5,597 bases of DNA from Filomicrobium sp. GTDB lineage: Bacteria > Pseudomonadota > Alphaproteobacteria > Rhizobiales > Hyphomicrobiaceae. Shown here piece after piece: positions 1 through 5,597 of this stretch. The notes under the pieces are model-generated. The model saw only the letters and a program-made list of their open reading frames with translations, made no database searches and was not told the origin of the DNA. Position 1 is the first letter of the stretch, and every line of letters starts with the position of its first letter. Position numbers and translations under genes: made by a program. The DNA lies in NCBI GenBank assembly GCA_030607105.1, contig JAUWFF010000115.1:1-5597 (forward strand), in the 5' to 3' direction.

Positions 1-1839
1 CAGCTGCTCGGCGCCATGCTGGCAACGCCAAACACCAAACAAAGCGTCCGCAAAATCGATTGCGATCCCAAGGCGACCAGCGAGGCCGCCACCGGCGTAT
101 TCGCATTGAACCAGGGCGTCGCAGTGTTTGGCGCCAATTGCGCCGGCGGCGAACACCTTGAGAAACTGGGATCAACCGACGCTCTGTTTAGTTTCGCCCG
201 CAAATGCCTCGCCGACTCCGGACTGCCGAGTGCCGACACCGATGAACTGCGAACCAAGATCAACCTCGCCGAATTGAACCGGGACGATAAGGCCCACCGC
301 TTTGTCGTCACATGGAATGCCTTTAGCGACGGCAACCGCCTTGCCTATCTCGCACTGGCCATCGCCATTGCAATTGACGCCCTCGTCTTCATGTCGGGCC
401 TGTTCGGCGCCAATGCGATCCGCTCACCGCTCCAAGATGTGCCTCGCCACCAGCCGCGCTCCGCCCAGCAACTGGAGTCGGTCATGGAGGCCGCGCTTCA
501 GCCGCACCCTTATGAAGCCGCCCACGCCGTCATCGAGGCCATGCACCCGATCGCGGCCGAAAGCGGCTACACGCAGGAGATTATCCTACCGCAAGAGACC
601 GCCGCGAACCGCACCGCGGTCGCCAAGGTCTTGAACGCAGGCGCGACGATCGGGGCCGTGACCCGTGACGAATATAATCCCGCTCGTTATCTGATCCGGC
701 CCGAACTCTTCGAATTCCTTTCGATTATCGCTCGCCGCCATTACGAAGCCGACAAGGACCATCGCCGGATCGCCGAACTGAAGCGTCTTATGACGGTGGC
801 CCTGCAGCCCCATGTCGGCGACCATGCAGAGGTCGTGCTGCACAACATGCACCCAATCAACGAAAACGGAGATTTGACTTCTGAGGTTCGCCTGAGAGAG
901 ATCGAGCCCGAACAGGTTGCAATAGTCCGGCGCGCGTTGAACGCTGGCTCGGTGCTCAGTTATGTTGTTCCTGACCGCCGCCGCGACGAAGAGGATCGCT
1001 TCTACGTCCACAAGGATCTCTACAAGACGCTTTGCTTGATCGCCGCAGCCAACCCGACCACTGGAACCTGGCTCGACGACCGGCCACTTCTTGACGCGGA
1101 CGGAAGCACACAATCATCAAATCTCACGCCGCCGCCCAAGCAGGTCGATGCCCCGCGCACACAGCTACTGACGGAGCAAAGCGATGGTTCCTACGACCCG
1201 CCATCGCCGCAGCGCGCAAACACACCCAATGCCCATCACAACCCGCACATTGCGGACACCGACCGCGAGTCGCATGACTATCGAGCCTATTTTGAAGGGC
1301 AGTTCTTAAGCACTTTGGGTTTTATTAACCCGGAGTATATCCGCCGGCGCTTGACGGCCGACGGCGTCTGGCCAGCCGCGATGGATGCTTGGAAAGTACT
1401 CAAGCATCATTGCAATCAGAACCGGCATCTCGACGAGCTGGTCAACGCGTTTGCCTACGGCAAGGATAAGGCCTTCAGCAAAAGGTATTCCGAACTGCGT
1501 AGCGAAATCGGGCCCGATCAGCAAAGCGCAACCGATCTCCTCGAGCGCGTCATGTCCGAGGTGAGTCAGCTGCTCCCGGTCCTCTTGCTATTCCCTGAAT
1601 TGGGGCTGATCCCATACTTGATTGGCGAGCTCGAACAGGTCCACCAGGACGGCCGCGAACTCAACCAAGGCGAACAGCTCTTGCTGCAGCGCTTGCGCGC
1701 CGTCGATAGCATCATTCGCCAGGTCGACCTTGGTGAGGCCGCCGCCTGGCAACAGATCAAAGACACGCTCGCCGGCTGGGATGGCTCGGATCGCGGTCCC
1801 TCTTCCCGCAAGACGGACGGCAATTCCGGCGGCGTCTAG
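1..1839 (+). CDS. Membrane-anchored protein of unknown function with a duplicated domain (5' end outside window)
   Basis: I do not recognise the family. The frame is open from base 1, so the gene begins upstream; an internal ATG at 16 has no convincing ribosome site and is unlikely to be the start. Numbering from the first visible codon (612 residues): residues 1-110 are soluble-looking with cysteines at 21, 47 and 69; residues 114-139 form a strongly hydrophobic helix (rich in A, I, L), a membrane segment. Two copies of a domain follow, at 158-245 and 260-349, sharing ALQPH, MHPI and LNAG in the same spacing. A polar Pro/Gln/Asn/His linker covers about 365-425. The C-terminal part (about 426-590) is mostly helical, with a hydrophobic stretch at 523-541 that could be a buried or membrane-associated helix. 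Inference: upstream sequence probably adds another membrane helix, placing residues 1-110 outside and the repeats in the cytoplasm. The next gene on the strand encodes an exported vWA protein 187 nt away. The CDS call is firm; the function is unknown. Confidence 0.9.
   Translation, partial: QLLGAMLATPNTKQSVRKIDCDPKATSEAATGVFALNQGVAVFGANCAGGEHLEKLGSTDALFSFARKCLADSGLPSADTDELRTKINLAELNRDDKAHRFVVTWNAFSDGNRLAYLALAIAIAIDALVFMSGLFGANAIRSPLQDVPRHQPRSAQQLESVMEAALQPHPYEAAHAVIEAMHPIAAESGYTQEIILPQETAANRTAVAKVLNAGATIGAVTRDEYNPARYLIRPELFEFLSIIARRHYEADKDHRRIAELKRLMTVALQPHVGDHAEVVLHNMHPINENGDLTSEVRLREIEPEQVAIVRRALNAGSVLSYVVPDRRRDEEDRFYVHKDLYKTLCLIAAANPTTGTWLDDRPLLDADGSTQSSNLTPPPKQVDAPRTQLLTEQSDGSYDPPSPQRANTPNAHHNPHIADTDRESHDYRAYFEGQFLSTLGFINPEYIRRRLTADGVWPAAMDAWKVLKHHCNQNRHLDELVNAFAYGKDKAFSKRYSELRSEIGPDQQSATDLLERVMSEVSQLLPVLLLFPELGLIPYLIGELEQVHQDGRELNQGEQLLLQRLRAVDSIIRQVDLGEAAAWQQIKDTLAGWDGSDRGPSSRKTDGNSGGV
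472..735 (+). repeat. Protein domain repeat, copy A
   Basis: This codes for residues 158-245 of the membrane protein (numbered from the first visible codon). Motifs are ALQPH at 165-169, MHPI at 181-184 and LNAG at 211-214, ending in a helix with ELFEFLSIIAR. Copy B has the same motifs at exactly +102 residues. Over the first 57 residues the two copies align without gaps with 21 identities by my count. The DNA has diverged, so this is an old duplication. Confidence 0.85.
778..1047 (+). repeat. Protein domain repeat, copy B
   Basis: This codes for residues 260-349. Motifs are ALQPH at 267-271, MHPI at 283-286 and LNAG at 313-316, ending in DLYKTLCLIAA. Relative to copy A it has a net two-residue insertion in the charged loop around residues 324-332 (arginine and acidic residues). 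The pattern of a helix, a polar strand-like segment, a helix at LNAG, a strand and a final helix suggests a small alpha/beta fold. That fold reading is inference. Confidence 0.85.
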
Positions 1840-2026
1840 TCAGTGAATTTGCATACAAGAAACCGCCGCCAGGATCGCCCTTTCGCCCTCTCGCTCCAAC
1901 AGCGCACGGGCTACCCTCTTTTGCCGCGATTGATCCCGGTTTCGCCACAAGCGCAGCGCCATTCCGCCGCACCCGTCCTTTAGCTTTTGATCATCTTTTG
2001 AGTCGGTCTTCAGGAGCTGTTGCGGC
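1840..2026 (+). other. Intergenic region upstream of the vWA gene
   Basis: This is 187 nt between two same-strand genes. I see no hairpin followed by a T-run that would end transcription of the upstream gene, and no convincing -35/-10 pair. Near the 3' end is a direct repeat CTTTTGA at 1984-1990 and 1995-2001, separated by an 11-nt period, just before the ribosome site. Read-through from the upstream gene, or a promoter not recognisable by eye, are both possible. Confidence 0.5.
2012..2016 (+). promoter_or_regulatory. Shine-Dalgarno site of the vWA gene
   Basis: AGGAG lies 10 nt before the ATG at 2027. It supports this start, which also begins a proper signal peptide. Confidence 0.75.
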
Positions 2027-3421
2027 ATGTCGATACTCAATCCGATTAAGAACGCGGTCTTGACCGCTGTACTTGTCCTCAGCCTCAGCGTGTTTGCACT
2101 TGCTGTAGGCCTGTTCCTCGCTGGCTTCACTCCAGCCCATGCTTCCGAGGTGAAGCTGTCTGCTGGCCTCGGCCAGTCGGTCATTCCTTCGAATGGAGGC
2201 AAAGTCTATCTCCGCTTAAACCTCAAAGCGCTTGCCCATGAGGCAAGCGAAAACCGCCCTCCCATTAACGTTGGCCTCGTCCTTGACCGTTCCGGCTCGA
2301 TGCGCGGCCCGCGCATCACCGCGGCGAAGGAGGCCGCTCGCATGGCCCTATCGCGTCTCGGCAACGACGACGTCGTCGCGCTGGTGGCCTACAATCACAA
2401 AGTCAACATTCTGCAGCCCGCCCGCCAGCTCAGCAATCATGAGCTCTTCACCTCGGCGATCGACCGCCTGACAGCCGATGGCCGCACGGCACTTTTCGCA
2501 GGCGTCAAGGAAGGAGGCCGTCAGGTCGAGCGCTTCATGAGCGACCGCCGGATCAATCGCGTTATCCTGATGTCTGATGGCCTCGCCAACGTCGGCCCAT
2601 CATCCCCTGCGGAATTGGCCAAGCTCGGTCAGAAGCTTGGTGGCAAGGGCATCTCGGTGACAACCATCGGCCTTGGACTCGGCTACAATGAAGACCTGAT
2701 GCAGCGCCTCGCGCTCGCCAGCGACGGCAACCATGCCTTCGCGGAAACACCCGACGACCTCATCAAGATTTTCAACTCGGAGTTCGGCGATACGCTGTCG
2801 ATCGCCGCGAAGGACATCGAAATCATTATCGAGGTGCGCGCCGGCTTCCGCCCTGTACGCGTGCTCGGCCGCGACGCCAATATCGATGGTTCGCGCATCA
2901 AACTCCGCCTCAACCAGCTGACCGCATTGAACGAACGCTATCTGGTCGTGGAACTGGACGCCGCGAGATCAAAACCAGTCGACGACGTCGCCGTCGCCCA
3001 CATCGAAACCCAGTATCTTGATCTGCAGGCCGGCGAACGCCGCAAGACGACGGCTCATGTTAACGCGTCTATTTCCGACGACAAGGCGAGGCAGGAAGCA
3101 AGCCGCAACAAAGAAGTACTCAGCGAAGTCACAACGCAGATCGCCACCGAAAGTTCGGAAAAGGCCGTTGACTTGCGCGACAAGGGCGACCTCGCCGCCG
3201 CTCGCAAATTGCTTCAGGATAACGCCGCTTACCTCAAGTCATCCCGCCAGCTCTTTGCCACCGGTGCGGCGCCTGCCTCACCCAAGGCACTAAAGGAACT
3301 CGAACAGCTCGAAAGACAAAGCACCATTGCCGCCGACAACCTCGACGCCAAGAAGTGGAGCAAGACCCGCAAGTCAATGCGCTATCAACAGCACAAGGCA
3401 AAGGTCCGACAGAGCTACTAA
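2027..3421 (+). CDS. Exported von Willebrand factor type A (vWA) domain protein
   Basis: Complete, 464 residues. The N-terminus has a hydrophobic segment (about 11-33) and an AHA cleavage site at 37-39, so the protein is exported and the mature form probably starts at Ser40; an uncleaved membrane anchor is the alternative. Residues 40-78 are a short beta-type region, as seen before the vWA domain in YfbK/COG2304-like proteins. The vWA domain covers about 80-255 and has a complete metal-ion-dependent adhesion site: D87-x-S89-x-S91 (DRSGSM), T154 in DGRTALF and D184 in MSDG. A beta-rich domain follows (about 262-348), then a helical, charged tail (350-464) ending in a very basic stretch (many K and R after 441). 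By family knowledge an intact MIDAS binds a divalent cation and mediates protein-protein contacts; no enzymatic role is implied. The partner is unknown; neighbouring envelope proteins are candidates by position only. The ATG at 2027 is supported by AGGAG, and an intrinsic terminator follows the stop. Confidence 0.95.
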   Translation: MSILNPIKNAVLTAVLVLSLSVFALAVGLFLAGFTPAHASEVKLSAGLGQSVIPSNGGKVYLRLNLKALAHEASENRPPINVGLVLDRSGSMRGPRITAAKEAARMALSRLGNDDVVALVAYNHKVNILQPARQLSNHELFTSAIDRLTADGRTALFAGVKEGGRQVERFMSDRRINRVILMSDGLANVGPSSPAELAKLGQKLGGKGISVTTIGLGLGYNEDLMQRLALASDGNHAFAETPDDLIKIFNSEFGDTLSIAAKDIEIIIEVRAGFRPVRVLGRDANIDGSRIKLRLNQLTALNERYLVVELDAARSKPVDDVAVAHIETQYLDLQAGERRKTTAHVNASISDDKARQEASRNKEVLSEVTTQIATESSEKAVDLRDKGDLAAARKLLQDNAAYLKSSRQLFATGAAPASPKALKELEQLERQSTIAADNLDAKKWSKTRKSMRYQQHKAKVRQSY

Positions 3422-3453
3422 TGTCCTTTCATTCCTTTTGGGACCAGAACTGT

Positions 3454-3485
3454 TTGGGTCGCGCACCGCGCGGCCCAATTCTTTT
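3454..3485 (+). terminator. Intrinsic terminator after the vWA gene
   Basis: GGGTCGCGC (3456-3464) pairs with GCGCGGCCC (3468-3476), with one G-U pair and a 3-nt loop ACC. Two flanking T-A pairs (3454-3455 with 3477-3478) lengthen the stem to 11 bp. The T-rich tract TTCTTTT (3479-3485) follows. It starts 33 nt after the vWA stop. On the other strand no T-run follows, so it should be mainly one-directional. Confidence 0.8.
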
Positions 3486-3490
3486 GCATG

Positions 3491-3499
3491 CCCCCCCCC
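3491..3499 (+). repeat. Nine-base poly-C tract
   Basis: A run of nine C between the vWA terminator and the FAH stop codon, outside both coding regions. It is prone to length change or sequencing error, with no effect on either reading frame. Confidence 0.9.
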
Positions 3500-3513
3500 A
3501 AGACAACACCAAG

Positions 3514-4359
3514 TTAAGGCTGGAATGCCACCACCTTTTGCTGCTGCTCGCCCAGCCCATCGATGCCAAGGCGCATAATGTCACCAACCTGCAACCACTG
3601 CGGCTCCTTCATCCCGAGTGCCACTCCCGGCGGTGTCCCCGTGGTAACGACGTCCCCAGGTTCCAGGACCATGAATTGCGTGATGTAGGCTAGCTTATAA
3701 GGGACCTTGAAAATCATGTTCGCCGTCGAGCCGGTCTGCCGCCGCTCTCCGTTGACGTCCAACCAAAGCCCCAGGTTGTCGATGTCCAGTTCGTCCGGAG
3801 TGACCAGCCAAGGCCCCAGCGGTCCGAACGTCTCGCAGCACTTTCCTTTAGTCCACTGTCCGGACCGTTCAGTCTGGAAGTGGCGCTCGGAGACATCGTT
3901 GCAAATGCAGAAGCCGGCGATATACGAAAGTGCCTCCGACTCCTCCACGTAGCGGGCGCGTTTGCCAATGACGAACGCCAGCTCAACTTCATAGTCTAGC
4001 TTCTGACAGTCTCGCGGCATCATCACATCATCATCTGGCCCGACGATGCAGTTCCCGGTCTTGTTGAAGATCACCGGCTCGCGCGGAATGCGAAGTCCGG
4101 CTTCGGCCGCATGGTCTGCGTAGTTGAGACCGATGCCGATGAAATTGCGGGTATAGCCGACCGGCGGGCCGATACGCACTCCCTCCTCAACGACGGGAAG
4201 GCTTGTAGGATCAAGCTGCCGCAGCTTGTCGAGTGCCTCCGGAGCAAGCCCCTCGCCGGCATAGTCGACTGCCAGATGCGAAACGTCCCGCACACGGCCG
4301 TCGGTATCGAGGACCCCGGGCTTTTCACTACCTGCAGCACCGAAGCGGATGAGCCGCAT
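3514..4359 (-). CDS. Fumarylacetoacetate hydrolase (FAH) family protein, 2,4-diketo-3-deoxy-sugar-acid hydrolase-like
   Basis: Complete, 281 residues from the chosen ATG at 4359, the usual length for this subgroup. The frame extends upstream to an ATG at 4425, but the 22 extra residues look nothing like the family, while 4359 gives the typical MRLIRFG start and has AGAGAGG 7 nt before it. Residues 1-65 are the N-terminal domain; the catalytic FAH fold covers about 70-280. Family motifs visible: GLNYADHAAEAG (78-88), K100, the metal ligands E124 and E126 in DYEVEL plus D155 in NDVSER, GQWTKGK (167-173), GPLGPWL (179-185) and TGTPPGV (240-246). The enzymes cleave or hydrate carbon-carbon or related bonds in keto-acids using Mg/Mn and act in the cytoplasm. 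Close relatives are named 2,4-diketo-3-deoxy-L-fuconate or rhamnonate hydrolase, and are often annotated as ureidoglycolate lyase; the sequence alone does not fix the substrate. No sugar or purine catabolism genes lie beside it in this window. It converges on the vWA gene. Confidence 0.95.
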   Translation of the reverse strand: MRLIRFGAAGSEKPGVLDTDGRVRDVSHLAVDYAGEGLAPEALDKLRQLDPTSLPVVEEGVRIGPPVGYTRNFIGIGLNYADHAAEAGLRIPREPVIFNKTGNCIVGPDDDVMMPRDCQKLDYEVELAFVIGKRARYVEESEALSYIAGFCICNDVSERHFQTERSGQWTKGKCCETFGPLGPWLVTPDELDIDNLGLWLDVNGERRQTGSTANMIFKVPYKLAYITQFMVLEPGDVVTTGTPPGVALGMKEPQWLQVGDIMRLGIDGLGEQQQKVVAFQP

Positions 4360-4629
4360 TTCACAACCTCTCTTATTGACCAAGCAAACACCGCCGAACC
4401 AAACACATCGCTCCGGAAGTAACAATTCCCGCAGCTATCGCGCTGACGAAAATCAGCCTTGCCCGTTCTTGATTGAACAGCGCTCTCCGAAGCGAGCCCA
4501 GCCTAGTGTATCCCGATAACTACTAGCCGCCGAAATGACTTCGGGCATCGTCTTTGCCGCAAAAAAGCTAAACTTCTGCCGATCGTGCTTTGTTGACGTG
4601 GGGATCGTCTGAAAGTGTGGGTGTTTGTA
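4360..4629. other. Divergent intergenic region between the FAH and PBP-like genes
   Basis: This 270-nt stretch must hold the promoters of both divergent genes unless the FAH gene is leaderless. I see a dyad GCTGA-N6-TCAGC at 4442-4457 and another CCGAA-N5-TTCGG at 4530-4544, either of which could be an operator or chance. TTGACG at 4593-4598 resembles a -35 box for the + gene, but no good -10 follows at the right distance. No small ORF with a ribosome site was found. Confidence 0.5.
4367..4373 (-). promoter_or_regulatory. Shine-Dalgarno site of the FAH gene
   Basis: On the - strand this reads AGAGAGG, 7 nt before the ATG at 4359. It decides the start against the longer frame opening at 4425. 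Confidence 0.75.
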
Positions 4630-5597
4630 ATGATAAGGAATGCCGCAGTCGGAATATTCCTGGCGGTTATTTCTCTGCTGCTCTTGGTTCCAGGCGCGAC
4701 TATCGCTGCCGAGATCACGCTGCGCATGAAGGGCGGCGGCTTCGAGATCAAAGGCACACTCAAAGCCTTTGACGGCAAAAGTTACATCATAAAATCGCCC
4801 GACCTCGGACTGCTCGAAATCAACAGTGAGCGCTTCGATTGCGTCGGCAGCGGATGTCCGACGGCCAAAGGCCGGCTCCCCGGCACCGCGCCGCAAACAA
4901 CCACCGCACGCCCAGCCTCAGCCTCCACGGCCGGGCTCGGTCAGGCAACCTTCATCGGAGGCAGCGCTATCGGCACCCAGTTCATGCCGGAGCTGATTGC
5001 ATCTTATGCCGCCAACAAAGGACTGAGCCTTGAGAAATCCGTCGGCAAGGACGACCGCGATCTGGTCTTCACTCTGACCGGGAGCGCCGGCGATGAAACC
5101 GGCCGGGTGACGATTATGCGCCACGGTGTTCCTGCTGGTCTGGATGCGTTGCTTGAGGACAAGGCCGATCTGGTCTGGGCCAGCCGCCCGATCAACGACC
5201 AGGAATCAGGCCGCTTCGCCGCCCAAGGCTTCAACATGCGTGCTGCTGGCAACGAGCACGTCTTCGGCCTCGATGCATTGGTTGTGCTGGTCAATCGGGA
5301 GAATTCCTTGATCTCCCTTTCACTCGATCGCATCGCGCAGATCTTCGCGGGAGAGGTCACCGATTGGGCCGAACTGGGTCAGCCACCCGGAAGGATCAAC
5401 GTCTACGCCCCGATTTCCGGCATGGGCACATGGACCACCTTCAATAACGCCCTTCTCAAACCCCGTGGACTGACAGTCTCCGGTGAAGCCAAGCGGCTGC
5501 CGACGGCGATTGAGTGGTCCGATGCCGTCGCCGGAGATTCGAGCGGGATCGGCATCACCATGATGGCCTATGTCCGCGACGCCAAGGCCCTTAATAT
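4630..5597 (+). CDS. Exported PstS/PBP-like substrate-binding protein (3' end outside window)
   Basis: Open to the right edge; 322 codons are visible. Residues 1-27 are a signal peptide: charged start, hydrophobic core 6-20, and cleavage near the Ala26-Ala27 pair. Residues 28-72 form a small beta-rich module (GGGFEIKGTLKAFDG, then YIIKSPDLGLLEI) ending in Cys71 and Cys76, which could pair. A Pro/Ala/Thr linker (about 80-103) leads into a type-2 periplasmic binding domain of the phosphate-binding-protein-like kind: ATFIGGSAIGTQFMPELI (106-123), DLVWASRPI (180-188), then an SGMGTWTTF ligand-loop motif (263-271) like the SGSGT of PstS, and GIGITMMAYVRDAKAL (306-321). Proteins of this build in rhizobia often continue into an OmpA-type peptidoglycan-binding domain; that part would lie beyond the window, so it is not shown here. 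Substrate is unknown; phosphate is only the family default. The start is uncertain: ATG 4630 has a weak ribosome site, and in-frame GTG codons at 4615 and 4621 are alternatives, the latter 5 nt after GAAAG. An in-frame stop at 4594 bounds the choice. Confidence 0.88.
   Translation, partial: MIRNAAVGIFLAVISLLLLVPGATIAAEITLRMKGGGFEIKGTLKAFDGKSYIIKSPDLGLLEINSERFDCVGSGCPTAKGRLPGTAPQTTTARPASASTAGLGQATFIGGSAIGTQFMPELIASYAANKGLSLEKSVGKDDRDLVFTLTGSAGDETGRVTIMRHGVPAGLDALLEDKADLVWASRPINDQESGRFAAQGFNMRAAGNEHVFGLDALVVLVNRENSLISLSLDRIAQIFAGEVTDWAELGQPPGRINVYAPISGMGTWTTFNNALLKPRGLTVSGEAKRLPTAIEWSDAVAGDSSGIGITMMAYVRDAKALN

Noticed and set aside
586..1113. A 175-codon open frame on the - strand inside the membrane protein gene
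   Set aside because: It is antisense to a clearly coding frame with internal protein repeats, and its product has no recognisable domain. High GC makes such antisense frames common.
1840..2202. A 120-codon open frame on the - strand across the gap before the vWA gene
   Set aside because: It overlaps the vWA signal peptide region on the opposite strand, its product resembles nothing I know, and the gap needs no gene.
2365..2378. A 14-bp perfect palindrome, CGACGACGTCGTCG
   Set aside because: It lies inside the vWA coding region, where Asp-Asp-Val-Val codons give it by ordinary codon choice.
4360..4425. A 22-residue N-terminal extension of the FAH protein
   Set aside because: The extension has no similarity to the family N-terminus, and the ATG at 4359 has a good ribosome site and the typical opening residues.
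4530..4544. A CCGAA-N5-TTCGG hairpin as a terminator
   Set aside because: The stem is only 5 bp and no T-run follows on either strand.
4593..4621. A sigma-70-type promoter using TTGACG
   Set aside because: The -35 match is good, but no acceptable -10 sits 16-18 nt downstream and it would overlap the likely start codons.
4453..4896. A 147-codon open frame on the - strand over the start of the PBP-like gene
   Set aside because: It is antisense to a well-supported signal peptide and binding domain, and its product has no family features.

Overview
The window looks like chromosome or large-replicon DNA from an alphaproteobacterium, probably of the Hyphomicrobiales/rhizobial group. The evidence is moderately high GC, Shine-Dalgarno-led genes, and protein families that look rhizobial (a substrate-binding protein of the type often fused to OmpA, and a 281-residue FAH-family hydrolase). 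This placement is inference from protein style; no rRNA or other phylogenetic marker is present.

Layout: (1) positions 1-1839, + strand, the 3' part of a large gene cut by the left edge. It encodes a protein of unknown function with one clear membrane helix, a duplicated domain of about 90 residues, a low-complexity linker and a helical C-terminal domain. (2) A 187-nt gap, then a complete exported von Willebrand factor A protein at 2027-3421, + strand, with an intact metal-binding MIDAS site. A good intrinsic terminator follows it at 3454-3485. (3) On the - strand, 3514-4359, a complete fumarylacetoacetate-hydrolase family enzyme, convergent with the vWA gene. (4) A 270-nt divergent intergenic region. 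(5) From about 4630 to the right edge, + strand, the 5' part of an exported phosphate-binding-protein-like (PstS/PBP-like) protein, cut by the window end.

Three of the four genes encode membrane or exported proteins and lie on the same strand. The FAH enzyme is a cytoplasmic catabolic type and sits in the opposite direction between two of them. The membrane protein and the vWA protein may form one transcription unit, since no terminator is visible between them. The PBP-like gene is separated from them by the terminator and the inverted FAH gene. No mobile element, CRISPR array, tRNA or rRNA was seen. The most unusual element is the uncharacterised tandem domain (shared ALQPH, MHPI and LNAG motifs in fixed register) in the first gene.
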